A stretch of DNA of 64,000 bases, taken from contig JAOARQ010000050.1 in assembly GCA_025210455.1 (NCBI GenBank), forward strand, positions 98,271-162,270. Direction: 5' to 3'. The DNA is from Pelagimonas sp. Its GTDB lineage: Bacteria > Pseudomonadota > Alphaproteobacteria > Rhodobacterales > Rhodobacteraceae. Below are positions 16,300-24,914 of this stretch, piece by piece. Below the pieces are notes generated by a model. That model had not been told where the DNA came from. It saw only the letters and a program-made list of their open reading frames with translations, and did not search any database. Made by a program: the position numbers and the translations under genes. Each line of letters begins with the position of its first letter. Within the stretch, counting starts at the first letter, position 1.

Positions 16300-18384
16300 A
16301 TGTTTGACCAGGATGTAAACGCAATCTCCGGGTATCTTGCGGCATTGCGCCAAAACGGCTTTGGCGGAGACACCGCGCAGGATGCGGCCAGCCGTCTGGT
16401 TGGCGCGACAGACAACAGCATCTATCACATTGCACCGGATGCAATCCTGTTCCCGGCCAGCGCCAAAGATGTCACACTGGCAGCCGCGCTGGCGGCTGAT
16501 TTTGGCATCTCATTAACAGCGCGAGGTGGGGGCACGGGCACCAATGGGCAGTCTCTGAACAGGGGCGTTATCATTGATATGTCCCGGCATATGACCGGGA
16601 TCAGCGATCTGGATCTGATCGCAGACACCGTGTCAGTTGAGCCGGGGGTTGTTCTGGACCAGCTGAACAGTTTTCTTCGCCCGCATGGGGTGTTCTTTGC
16701 CCCCACGGTATCGACCTCGTCACGCGCGACCCTGGGTGGCATGTTTGCTACCGACGCCAGTGGCAAGGGCAGCGCTGTTTACAGGCGCATGTCTGATCAT
16801 GTGCTTGCCGCTGACCTGGTATTGGCAGATGGCCGCACGGCGCAGATCACCTGCGACAGCGCCGCCGATCCTTTGCAAGACATCAGCGCGTGGCTGGCCC
16901 CCGAGCTGGCCGCGCATAGCGATGAAATCACCCGGCGGTTCCCACAGATGAACCGCGGGATGACCGGCTATAATCTTGATCAGATGCGCGGCCCCGGGGG
17001 GCAGCTGAACTATATCAAGCTGCTGGCGGGCTCAGAAGGGACGCTGGCGCTGACCACCCGTCTGACTCTGCGCCTGACGCCAATTCCACGCTACCGCGCC
17101 TTGACGGTTCTGGCTTTTGACAGCTGTGCCGATGCGCTTGCGCATGTGACACGGCTGACCCCGGCCCGGGCCTCGGCAGTTGAATTTCTGGACGATAAGA
17201 TCCTTGAACTGGCTGCCGCCTCACCAATGTGGAGCGAGCTGGAAGGCGTGCTGGGCAAGGTCAGCGGCGCGGGCGGGTTTCTCTTTGTCGAATTCACGGG
17301 CGATACCCCGGAACAGATAGGTGACCGTCAGCAAACCCTTTCACAGCTTTTGGCGGATGGAACCATCGCAGCCTCCGCCCATGTGACCACGGCCAAAGCG
17401 GCAGAAATGTCTGCGCTTTGGGAGATGCGCAAGCGTTCTGTCGGTTTGCTGGCGGCTGTAGAAACCAATCGCATCGGTCTGCCCTTTGTCGAAGATGCGG
17501 CCGTGCCCCCCGAACATCTGGCTGAGTTTGTACAGGCCTTTGGCGATCTTCTGTCCCAGCTTGGCCTGAAATACGGCATGTTTGGCCATGCGGATGTGGG
17601 CTGTGTGCATGTGCGCCCAATGCTGGATATGAAACTGCCCGGAGATCGCGCGATGATCCGCAGCATCTCAGATCAGGTCTCAGCGCTTTGCCGCAAATAC
17701 AATGGGCTGATCTGGGGTGAGCACGGCAAGGGGATGCGCGGCGAATATGTCGAAACCTATATGGGGCCAGACCTGTTTCACCTGATGCAGCGGATCAAAG
17801 CGGGTTTTGATCCCGGCAACCGCTTGAACCCCGGCAAGCTGGTGACAGCGCTGAACAGCGACCTGGCTGTGACGCGGCTGGATGAGGCCCCAATGCGCGG
17901 GGCGCGCGACGAACAGATTGATCTGCGTGCCAATGCATCAATCGAACGGGCTGTGGCCTGCAATGGCAATGGGGCCTGTCATAACTGGGCCCCGGATGAT
18001 CCCATCTGTCCATCCTACAAGGTGACCAGGGACAAACGTCAGGCCCCAAAAGGCCGGGCCAGCCTATTGCGCGAATGGGCGCGGCTGCGATCCATTGAAA
18101 GTGATCCTGCCCAAATGGCAGCACATGAAGACGCACTGGCCGAAAGCCTGTCTACCTGCCTGTCGTGTAAATCCTGCACGGGGCAATGTCCGGTTCGGGT
18201 TGATATCCCTTCGATGAAATCAGTGTTTCTGGAAAGCTATTACAAAACGCGCAAACGGCCCCCGCGTGATCTGGTCATGCGCCATATGGAGCAGGCCACC
18301 TTGGTGCTGCGCCATATGCCAAAGCTTGCGAATGTCATGATGGGGAATGCCCTGTCACGCGGGATGCTGCGCCGGTTTTTTTAG
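16300..18384 (+). CDS. FAD-linked oxidase/Fe-S protein (YdiJ-like), N-terminal part, ends at a T7 frameshift site
   Basis: This 694-residue product has an FAD-binding type 4 domain (about 45-230, with Arg-Gly-Gly-Gly-Thr), an FAD-oxidase C-terminal domain (about 240-530) and two ferredoxin-type cysteine clusters (about 550-640, one reading Cys-Leu-Ser-Cys-Lys-Ser-Cys). This is the order seen in YdiJ and related D-2-hydroxyglutarate/D-lactate dehydrogenases of about 1000 residues. The frame ends at TAG directly after a run of seven T (18376-18382), and the rest of the family domain continues in the +1 frame at once. Either the gene is broken, the base count is wrong, or a +1 shift or polymerase slippage makes the full protein of about 963 residues. 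Confidence 0.85.
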   Translation: MFDQDVNAISGYLAALRQNGFGGDTAQDAASRLVGATDNSIYHIAPDAILFPASAKDVTLAAALAADFGISLTARGGGTGTNGQSLNRGVIIDMSRHMTGISDLDLIADTVSVEPGVVLDQLNSFLRPHGVFFAPTVSTSSRATLGGMFATDASGKGSAVYRRMSDHVLAADLVLADGRTAQITCDSAADPLQDISAWLAPELAAHSDEITRRFPQMNRGMTGYNLDQMRGPGGQLNYIKLLAGSEGTLALTTRLTLRLTPIPRYRALTVLAFDSCADALAHVTRLTPARASAVEFLDDKILELAAASPMWSELEGVLGKVSGAGGFLFVEFTGDTPEQIGDRQQTLSQLLADGTIAASAHVTTAKAAEMSALWEMRKRSVGLLAAVETNRIGLPFVEDAAVPPEHLAEFVQAFGDLLSQLGLKYGMFGHADVGCVHVRPMLDMKLPGDRAMIRSISDQVSALCRKYNGLIWGEHGKGMRGEYVETYMGPDLFHLMQRIKAGFDPGNRLNPGKLVTALNSDLAVTRLDEAPMRGARDEQIDLRANASIERAVACNGNGACHNWAPDDPICPSYKVTRDKRQAPKGRASLLREWARLRSIESDPAQMAAHEDALAESLSTCLSCKSCTGQCPVRVDIPSMKSVFLESYYKTRKRPPRDLVMRHMEQATLVLRHMPKLANVMMGNALSRGMLRRFF
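18376..18384 (+). other. T7 slippery run followed by TAG (possible +1 frameshift or slippage site)
   Basis: Codons read TTT TTT TAG in the upstream frame. A tRNA-Phe on the second TTT can slip forward one base and re-pair perfectly with TTT (18380-18382), putting AGA (18383) in the A site and entering the downstream frame. Deleting one T gives the same joined frame. The stop at the slip point resembles known +1 sites where a slow stop codon promotes slippage, but a plain indel or sequencing error is equally consistent. Confidence 0.5.
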
Positions 18385-19192
18385 ACTGGTCGATGTGCCG
18401 ATGCTTTCGGCTACCCCGTTTGAACGCCAGATGCACAGGATCGGTGCGCGCGCCCTTGAAACAGGCACCTCTGATTTTGGGCCCAATCCCGTTGTTCTGA
18501 TCACCGATAGTTTTACCGGTGTTTTCGAAACAACGCTGCCCACCGATATCGCCGTGCTGCTGCAACACCTTGGCCATACAGTCTGGGTGACAAGCCCCAG
18601 TGCCAATGGCAAAGCCCTGCAAGTGCGCGGCTTTCGGGCGGCTTTTGGAAAGCGCCGGGACATCGCCATGCGCGATTTGCAGGCCCTGGCTGCACATGAG
18701 ATGCCCTTGATCGGGCTGGAACCAGCGGTGCTGGATCTGATCCGCCGCGACTATGCCAAAAGCGGCCCGGTGCCCGATGTTTCGTCGCTGGATCAGTTTT
18801 TGCATCAGCATCTGGATCGGCTGCCCAGCCTGCCAGACAGCCCCACCGGACAATCGCTTTTTCTGCATTGTACGGAAAAAACCGCGGATCCCGCCACCGG
18901 ACGACGCTGGCAGGCGATCTTTGCCCGGTTTGGTATCGCACTGGATCTGCCAGCCACCGGGTGCTGTGGCATGGCGGGGCTGTTTGGCCACGAAGCGGAG
19001 CATCAGCAGATCTCACGCGATTTGTTTGATCTGTCCTGGCGCGATCCTCTGACCAGAGCAGGCAAGACCGCCCTCGCCACCGGCTTTTCCTGCCGCTCCC
19101 AAGCCAAACGATTTGGACCAAACCTAATCCCCCATCCCGCCACAGCGCTTTTGGCGCGGTTAAGCGAGGTCTCTGGAAAGGATGTCTTATGA
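18383..19192 (+). CDS. C-terminal part of the YdiJ-like dehydrogenase (CCG-domain region)
   Basis: About 269 residues continue the preceding protein in the next frame: Arg-Leu-Val-Asp-Val-Pro-Met-Leu-Ser follows directly where YdiJ-type proteins read similarly. It contains a Cys-Cys-Gly-Met-Ala-Gly-Leu-Phe-Gly-His element, the CCG-type Fe-S/heterodisulfide-reductase motif of GlcF-like regions. An internal ATG at 18404 could start a free-standing product, but no ribosome site precedes it. Its stop overlaps the sulfatase start (ATGA), so downstream coupling would depend on translation of this frame. Confidence 0.75.
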   Translation, partial: RLVDVPMLSATPFERQMHRIGARALETGTSDFGPNPVVLITDSFTGVFETTLPTDIAVLLQHLGHTVWVTSPSANGKALQVRGFRAAFGKRRDIAMRDLQALAAHEMPLIGLEPAVLDLIRRDYAKSGPVPDVSSLDQFLHQHLDRLPSLPDSPTGQSLFLHCTEKTADPATGRRWQAIFARFGIALDLPATGCCGMAGLFGHEAEHQQISRDLFDLSWRDPLTRAGKTALATGFSCRSQAKRFGPNLIPHPATALLARLSEVSGKDVL

Positions 19193-20646
19193 CTGATCCC
19201 ATGAACACCATTATTCTGATGTCAGATGAACACGCGGCCCGGTTGCTTGGCTGTGCTGGGCATCCTTTTGTAAAGACGCCAAACCTTGATCGTCTGGCAA
19301 AACGGGGCACCCGTTTTACCAATGCCTATACCAACGCGCCTATCTGTGTGCCGGCACGCGCCAGCTTTGCCACCGGGCGCTATGGTCATCAGACCGGCCA
19401 TTGGGATAACGCAACCCCCTATTTCGGAGAACCGAAAAGCTGGGGGCATTATTTGCAGGAAAACGGCAATGCGGTGGGGTCTATCGGCAAGCTGCATTAT
19501 CGCAACGAAACCGACGCGGTTGGGTTGGATTTCCAACAGATCCCGATGCATCTGGTGCAGGGTGTTGGCGATGTGCTGGGCTGCATCCGCGAACCTCTGC
19601 CGCGCCGCTGGAAAGCGCGTGATCTGGCTGAGGGGGCAGGGCGTGGCGAAACTTCTTACACCGCTTATGATCGTCAGATCGCTGAAAACGCCGTTGACTG
19701 GATCACCTCGCGCGGTCAGGAGACCCCCGAAAAACCCTGGACTGTGTTTATTTCAATGGTGGCACCGCATTTCCCACTGACGGCCCCGGATGAGTTCTTT
19801 GACATGTACAAAGAGTTCGATCTTTGGCCGCAAAAACCCGCCAGCGACGCAGATCACCCCTGGCTCAAAGCACTGCGCCATTGCTTTGTCTATGACAACT
19901 TCACCGAAGAACGCACCCGCACTGCGCTCACGGCTTATCTAGGGTTGGTCAGTTTCATGGATACCAATATCGGGCGTATTTTGCAGGCCGTGGAAACTGC
20001 GGGCCTGCAACACAATACGCGCATCCTCTATACCAGCGATCATGGTGACAACATGGGGGAACGCGGCCTTTGGGGTAAATCCAACATGTATGAAGAGGCG
20101 GCCGCCATTCCGATGATCCTTGCCGGGCCCGACGTGCCCAAAGGCAAGATCTGCGAAACCCCTGTGTCGCTGGTGGATGTCTTTCCAACAGTGCTGGAAG
20201 CAGCGGGCATTTCACCCGATGCATTGGATGTACCGGGTAAATCGCTGCTGAAGATCGCAAACGCCCCCGATGATGACAGCCGCGCTGTGTTTTCCGAATA
20301 CCACGCTGCCGGGGCCGCATCCGGGGCGTTCATGCTGCGCAAGGGGCGGTGGAAATACATCCACTATGTGGGCATGGCCCCGCAGCTGTTTGATCTGATC
20401 GCCGATCCAGAAGAGTTAAGTGATCTCGGAACCGCTGAAAGCCATAGCGCCATAGTGGCCGAGCTGCATGCCGATCTGCTGGCCATCTGCGACCCGGAAC
20501 AGGTTGATGACCGCGCCCGCGCTGATCAGGCCGCCATTGTCAAAGCCCATGGTGGCACACGGGCGGTTCTGGAACGGGGGGGCTTTGGCGCGACCCCGGC
20601 ACCTGGCACACAGGCGCAGTTTGTCAAATCGGGCCCAACCTCATGA
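19189..20646 (+). CDS. Type I sulfatase (formylglycine-dependent)
   Basis: This 485-residue member of the alkaline phosphatase/sulfatase superfamily has the signature Ile-Cys-Val-Pro-Ala-Arg with Cys53, the residue converted to formylglycine by a maturase. Metal ligands are expected in Ser-Asp-Glu-His near the N-terminus and Ser-Asp-His-Gly-Asp-Asn near residue 285. It has no signal peptide, so it probably acts in the cytoplasm on an imported sulfate ester or phosphonate/phosphate monoester. It overlaps its neighbours at both ends by ATGA. No maturase gene is in the window. The substrate is unknown; choline sulfatase is possible but not supported by the N-terminus. Confidence 0.88.
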   Translation: MTDPMNTIILMSDEHAARLLGCAGHPFVKTPNLDRLAKRGTRFTNAYTNAPICVPARASFATGRYGHQTGHWDNATPYFGEPKSWGHYLQENGNAVGSIGKLHYRNETDAVGLDFQQIPMHLVQGVGDVLGCIREPLPRRWKARDLAEGAGRGETSYTAYDRQIAENAVDWITSRGQETPEKPWTVFISMVAPHFPLTAPDEFFDMYKEFDLWPQKPASDADHPWLKALRHCFVYDNFTEERTRTALTAYLGLVSFMDTNIGRILQAVETAGLQHNTRILYTSDHGDNMGERGLWGKSNMYEEAAAIPMILAGPDVPKGKICETPVSLVDVFPTVLEAAGISPDALDVPGKSLLKIANAPDDDSRAVFSEYHAAGAASGAFMLRKGRWKYIHYVGMAPQLFDLIADPEELSDLGTAESHSAIVAELHADLLAICDPEQVDDRARADQAAIVKAHGGTRAVLERGGFGATPAPGTQAQFVKSGPTS

Positions 20647-21509
20647 GCATCCCAATCTGCGCCGCCCCGGATCCAAACCCGACACTCCCAACTTTTGACA
20701 TGCCCAAGCGGGCCTGCGACTGTCACGCCCATGTTTTTGGACCTCTGTCCGATTTTCCCATGGTGCCCGATCGCCTGTACACCCCACCCGAAGCGCCCCT
20801 GAGCAGCTATGAACACCTGCTGACAACCTTGGGGTTCGAACGGAGCGTGATTGTGCAGCCCAGTGTCTATGGCACGGATAATCGCGCCACCTTGCAGGCT
20901 GTGGCCCGTCACCCAGACAGATATCGCGCCGTTGTGGTGGTTGATGGCAATGTAACGCCTAAAGAGATCGCAAGCTTTCACCAGCAGGGTGCGCGCGGGG
21001 TTCGGGCCAATCTTCTGTTCAGCGGCGACAAGGCAATGGCGGATGTGCGCGCAATCGCCCGCATCATCGCCGATTTTGATTGGCATCTTCAGGTGCTGCT
21101 GGATGTGACCACCTTCCCCGATGTCTATGCGTTTTTCGATGGTCTGCCGGTCGAGGTGGTTTTTGATCACATGGGGCATTTCCCAGCAGAAAAAACAGTG
21201 AACGCACCGGGATGCCGCGAGATGCTGAAACTGATGGAAAAAGGCAAGGCCTGGACAAAACTATCAGGGGCCTATCGGACGTCGGCGCAGACCCATGCGC
21301 CCTATGAGGATGTCACGCCCATTGCACAGGCGATCATTCAGGCCAACCCTGACCAGGTGGTTTTTGGCACCGACTGGCCCCACCCGCATTTCGCCAAAGA
21401 CATGCCAAATGATGGTGCTTTGCTGGATCAGTTGCCGGATTGGGCCCCGGATCCAGAGCTGCGCCAGCGTATTCTTGTCGATAATCCTGCGCGGCTTTAC
21501 GATTTCTGA
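20643..21509 (+). CDS. LigI-like metal-dependent amidohydrolase (amidohydrolase 2 family)
   Basis: This 288-residue TIM-barrel hydrolase has Asp-Cys-His-Ala-His-Val-Phe-Gly-Pro near residue 25, Phe-Asp-His-Met-Gly-His near 178 and Phe-Gly-Thr-Asp-Trp-Pro-His-Pro near 240. This motif set is shared by 2-pyrone-4,6-dicarboxylate lactonase and D-galactarolactone isomerase relatives. It would open or rearrange a lactone or cyclic acid. It starts inside the sulfatase stop (ATGA) and is the last gene of the run, overlapping the convergent LysR gene by 13 bases. The exact reaction is not assignable. Confidence 0.82.
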   Translation: MSIPICAAPDPNPTLPTFDMPKRACDCHAHVFGPLSDFPMVPDRLYTPPEAPLSSYEHLLTTLGFERSVIVQPSVYGTDNRATLQAVARHPDRYRAVVVVDGNVTPKEIASFHQQGARGVRANLLFSGDKAMADVRAIARIIADFDWHLQVLLDVTTFPDVYAFFDGLPVEVVFDHMGHFPAEKTVNAPGCREMLKLMEKGKAWTKLSGAYRTSAQTHAPYEDVTPIAQAIIQANPDQVVFGTDWPHPHFAKDMPNDGALLDQLPDWAPDPELRQRILVDNPARLYDF

Positions 21510-22465
21510 CCGGTTTCAAAGCTTTCACGATCCAGAACCATTTCGCCACGAATGATATCTTCATCATAGAGATCATGGCAGATCGAGATGGTCTCGGCCC
21601 GCACCGCCCGCGAAGCGGCATTCAGGGGCTGGTTCTTTGGCCAGGCCAGATAGATCTGCCTGACCAGATCCGGGTTTACCAGTCGGCGCGCGCTGATTTC
21701 GCCACGCCGCCACAGCGATTCAAAAGAGGGCCAGGGAAGAATGCCGCTTGTGACCCCGGATCGAATATAGCTGATCCGAAGCCGGGTGGATTCTGTCGCC
21801 ACCCGCACATCCAGCGCCTTGCCAAACTTATTGGCGACACCCTCAGCAATTTCGCGCACCGCATGGCTTTGCTGGCTCAAAACCAATGGGACGGTAAACA
21901 GGTCTTCGACATTGGCCTCGCCGATGCCTTCGTCTACCGGATCGGTCGGGCGGCGGCGTGATACCAGAAAAAGTGGTTCCTGATAAAGGTGCAGATAATC
22001 CACCTTAGGCGAATGTTCCGAAGACGACAGGATGCCCAGATCTGCGCGACCATTTTCAATCATTTCCTTTGCGCTCAGACCCAGCTCTTCCATCACCCGC
22101 AGTTCTACATCGGGAAATTTCTGCGTCACCTGTTCCAAAAGCCTTGGCGCAATATGCGTTCCCAGCATCGGTGGTAAAACGATGGAAACCTCGCCGCGGG
22201 GGGTATCCGCCTCAGATCGCACATCATCAGCGGCCTGCTTTATCTGCGCGACAATCTTACGGGCATGTTGATAAAGAACCTCGCCCGCCTTGGTGGGGCG
22301 CACCCCTTTTGATGAACGGATCAGCAGTTCGGTCATCAGCTCGGATTCGAGGTTGGCGATATGCTGGCTAAGTGCAGGCTGGGCGATGCGCAGCACCCTT
22401 GCGGCACTGGTAACGCTGCCTTCATCAACGATAGAAATGAAATACTGAAGCTGCCGAATATTCAT
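21497..22465 (-). CDS. LysR-family transcriptional regulator
   Basis: This 322-residue protein has an N-terminal helix-turn-helix (about 1-60, Ala-Ala-Arg-Val-Leu-Arg-Ile-Ala-Gln-Pro-Ala-Leu-Ser-Gln-His) and a periplasmic-binding-like effector domain (about 90-300). The ATG at 22465 begins exactly where LysR proteins usually start (Met-Asn-Ile-Arg-Gln-Leu-Gln-Tyr-Phe), so the longer frame from 22486 is not used. It is convergent with the amidohydrolase and probably controls one of the catabolic operons to its left. Its target is not evident. Confidence 0.9.
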   Translation of the reverse strand: MNIRQLQYFISIVDEGSVTSAARVLRIAQPALSQHIANLESELMTELLIRSSKGVRPTKAGEVLYQHARKIVAQIKQAADDVRSEADTPRGEVSIVLPPMLGTHIAPRLLEQVTQKFPDVELRVMEELGLSAKEMIENGRADLGILSSSEHSPKVDYLHLYQEPLFLVSRRRPTDPVDEGIGEANVEDLFTVPLVLSQQSHAVREIAEGVANKFGKALDVRVATESTRLRISYIRSGVTSGILPWPSFESLWRRGEISARRLVNPDLVRQIYLAWPKNQPLNAASRAVRAETISICHDLYDEDIIRGEMVLDRESFETGQKS

Positions 22466-22571
22466 CACAGACCCCGCGCTACCCAATCACAATCCAGTAT
22501 AACAAGGCGGGTGCAATATCGAAATGCGATTTACACCTTGTCACCCAAATCCGAAGTTCACCACTCTGGGA

Positions 22572-22952
22572 TCAGGCACCCGCGAACGAAGACCGCATCT
22601 GCGCGGCCCAAACCCCATCAATATTGGCAAGCACCCATAGGGATGGAAATTCTACCAGTGGCGCGCCTGATTTATCAAACCGCTTAACGATCACCTTTAG
22701 GTGCACTTTGGTCTCAGAGGCTTGCAGCGGTTCCAGCGACCCCCATTCCGTATGACCCCAATCATCAGACGCGCGTTTGTAAAAATCTTCCAGGTAGGTA
22801 TCGGGGGTTTCCCAGATCTTCACCTTCCCATCTGCCAGACGATAGTGCGGGAAATGAAGCGTGGCGGCGATGGCTTTGGGATCCCGCGCATTCAAGGCCG
22901 CTTTATGGGCCTGCATTACATCAATCGCTGCTGTCTGCGCTGTTTGCGTCAT
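22572..22952 (-). CDS. NTF2-like (SnoaL/DUF4440-type) small protein
   Basis: This 126-residue protein from the ATG at 22952 has AGGGGA 5-6 bases upstream. It has the pattern of an NTF2-like cone fold: an N-terminal helix with Ala-Leu-Asn-Ala-Arg-Asp-Pro-Lys-Ala-Ile-Ala, His-Phe-Pro-His-Tyr-Arg, and a strand-rich C-terminal half. The family includes isomerases, hydrolases and non-catalytic binders, so no reaction can be assigned. It lies behind the LysR gene on the same strand and is probably cytoplasmic. Confidence 0.75.
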   Translation of the reverse strand: MTQTAQTAAIDVMQAHKAALNARDPKAIAATLHFPHYRLADGKVKIWETPDTYLEDFYKRASDDWGHTEWGSLEPLQASETKVHLKVIVKRFDKSGAPLVEFPSLWVLANIDGVWAAQMRSSFAGA

Positions 22953-22969
22953 AAGATCCCCTGTCATTC

Positions 22970-23179
22970 CTACGAATTTGAAGCATCGCCGCCAGATAGC
23001 GCAAATATTATGTTCTTATGCGGATCATAGGGAATTGCGATGGCAGTGCGATTTGGGTTTTCTGTGCCTATTCGCCCGCGCAGCACTGGTCGCATGCGCG
23101 TGATCAGTGCTAAAAGCAGCTCAAAGATAACGACGGCTGCCAAAACCCAAGCCCGCCAGTTGCATTGAGCCAGATCCAT
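22970..23179 (-). CDS. Possible small single-pass membrane protein (69 aa)
   Basis: An ATG at 23179 opens a 69-residue frame with one hydrophobic helix (Trp-Val-Leu-Ala-Ala-Val-Val-Ile-Phe-Glu-Leu-Leu-Leu-Ala-Leu-Ile) followed by a basic stretch. Its start overlaps the divergent AbrB-family gene start by two bases, and no clear ribosome site is visible. It may be a chance frame in an otherwise empty gap of about 225 bp. I do not recognise it. Confidence 0.25.
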   Translation of the reverse strand: MDLAQCNWRAWVLAAVVIFELLLALITRMRPVLRGRIGTENPNRTAIAIPYDPHKNIIFALSGGDASNS

Positions 23180-24233
23180 GACACCAAACCTGTCGAAACC
23201 TTTGCAGCTTTTCGTGATCCTTGGCTCGGGCCTGATCGGCGCTTTGGCCGCAAAGCAGCTGGGGCTGCCCATTCCTTTTCTTCTGGGCAGTCTGATTGTT
23301 ACCGCAACACTGGCCCTGACATTGGCGGCGCGCACGGGGCAGAGGCTGATCTATCCAAAAACCATGCGCGAGTTCTTTGTCGCCGTGATTGGCACGATGA
23401 TCGGATCAACCTTTACCCCCGAGATTTTCGCCATGGCCCCAATTTTAGGGATCACCTTTGCGGCAATGATTGTCTTTGTCGCGCTGGCGCAGGGGGTGAA
23501 CTTTGTGATTTTTCGTCGTCTTGGCGGGTATGATCGCGCCACGGCGCAATATGCGGCCATGCCGGGCGGTTTGATCGAAGCCATCGAGCTGGGTGAAAAA
23601 GCTGGTGGTGATGTAGAAACCCTCAGCATTCAGCATTTTATCCGCATTGTGCTGGTGATTGTTGTTGTGCCTTTGCTGTTTCTTATCATCACCGGGGAAA
23701 CTCACGGCAGCGCCAGCGGGCAAACCCTGGAGTCAGGGCCAACGGATTGGCAGGACTGGGTGCTGTTTCTTCTGATCGCCCCGGTCGGATTGATGATAGG
23801 CCAGCGTCTGCGCCTGCCAGCGGCCCCACTACTGGGGCCTTTGGCTATTGCTGCTGTCCTGCAAGCCACTGGTACGCTGGATCTGCAGGCCCCGCTGCTT
23901 TTGCTGAATGTGGCGCAGTTAATTGTGGGGGCGACACTTGGGTCGCGCTTTGCCAATAGCACGCCGCGCCGTCTAATCATAGCGCTGGGGCTTGGGGCGG
24001 TTTCTGTCGGGGTGACGTTGGGGATTGCCTCGGGGCTGGCTTTTGTTCTCAGCCACTGGGTGCCAGTCGGGTTTCAAACGCTGCTGATCAGCTTTGCCCC
24101 CGGCGGGATCACAGAAATGAGCCTGATCGCACTCAGTTTAGGGGTCAGCCCGGTTCTGGTCTCCAGCCACCACCTGTTTCGCATTCTGTTTACCGTTGCT
24201 GTGGCTGTTTTGGTCAGCGAGCGCAGGAAATGA
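23178..24233 (+). CDS. AbrB-family putative membrane transporter
   Basis: This 351-residue polytopic protein has two similar halves of about 150 residues, each with several membrane helices. A Gly-Leu-Pro-Ile-Pro-Phe-Leu-Leu-Gly segment lies near residue 28, a similar Arg-Leu-Pro-Ala-Ala-Pro-Leu-Leu-Gly near 211, and Ala-Pro-Gly-Gly-Ile-Thr-Glu-Met near 309. This is the AbrB duplication family, often mislabelled 'ammonia monooxygenase'; E. coli AbrB is an inner-membrane protein of unclear role. Transport is likely but the substrate is unknown. It is monocistronic and converges on the pseudoazurin gene. Confidence 0.82.
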   Translation: MTPNLSKPLQLFVILGSGLIGALAAKQLGLPIPFLLGSLIVTATLALTLAARTGQRLIYPKTMREFFVAVIGTMIGSTFTPEIFAMAPILGITFAAMIVFVALAQGVNFVIFRRLGGYDRATAQYAAMPGGLIEAIELGEKAGGDVETLSIQHFIRIVLVIVVVPLLFLIITGETHGSASGQTLESGPTDWQDWVLFLLIAPVGLMIGQRLRLPAAPLLGPLAIAAVLQATGTLDLQAPLLLLNVAQLIVGATLGSRFANSTPRRLIIALGLGAVSVGVTLGIASGLAFVLSHWVPVGFQTLLISFAPGGITEMSLIALSLGVSPVLVSSHHLFRILFTVAVAVLVSERRK

Positions 24234-24296
24234 TGGCGCACCCAACTCAAAACAGGCCCGCCGCAATCAACAAAAACCACGGCAGGCAAAGGAAAT

Positions 24297-24794
24297 TCAG
24301 GCACCCAGATCCAGCTTGTCAACTTCTTCCCAGATCTCTTTCCAGGCTTTTCTGGCTTTGCCTTTTTGCTTTACAGTTTTGGCCGCTTCCATATTGTCCA
24401 TCATGCCGTCCCCTTTGACGATGATCAGACCGACCATGCCCAGCGAGGTATGCGGAGTGCAGACATAGCCGTAAAAGCCCGGCTTATCGAAGGTGACGGA
24501 AATATCCTTGTTGATCTTGCCCTTCCAGGTTTCTGCACCTTCGGGCAGCATGCCTTTGGCCGAGGCACTGTTATGGGTTTTGTCCGTGGCTACAAAATTC
24601 ACGGTGTCGCCGGGTTCAACAACCTGAATGCGCGGGAAGAAAACATTGCGCAGCTTCTTGTTCTCTGGGTGTTTGGTCAGCATCTGAACGTCAAAGCTGT
24701 TGGCTGCCAGCGCAATCCGGGGCGCGGCCATCAGCGTGGCGGCAGCAGCGGAAGCGGTGAACAGCGCGGTTCTGCGGGTGATGAGTTTGGTCAT
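24297..24794 (-). CDS. Pseudoazurin-type periplasmic blue copper protein
   Basis: This 165-residue protein is a type I copper cupredoxin with ligands His74, Cys112, His115 and Met120 in the order expected for pseudoazurin. The N-terminus has Thr-Arg-Arg-Thr-Ala-Leu-Phe then a hydrophobic stretch ending Ile-Ala-Leu-Ala, a probable Tat signal. The ATG at 24794 follows GGAGG and is preferred over 24806. It carries single electrons in the periplasm, for example to denitrification or cytochrome enzymes. No denitrification genes are in the window, so its partner is unknown. Confidence 0.87.
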   Translation of the reverse strand: MTKLITRRTALFTASAAAATLMAAPRIALAANSFDVQMLTKHPENKKLRNVFFPRIQVVEPGDTVNFVATDKTHNSASAKGMLPEGAETWKGKINKDISVTFDKPGFYGYVCTPHTSLGMVGLIIVKGDGMMDNMEAAKTVKQKGKARKAWKEIWEEVDKLDLGA

Positions 24795-24914
24795 TGAGAC
24801 CTCCATTCACGGAATTTCTGGATGGCTTGCCGGGAAGCATCTCTTCGAACGGCTGGCGGTGTCGACAATGCCGTCAAGGCCTTTTATTGTCTAGTAAATT
24901 AGTCGGGAATCATC

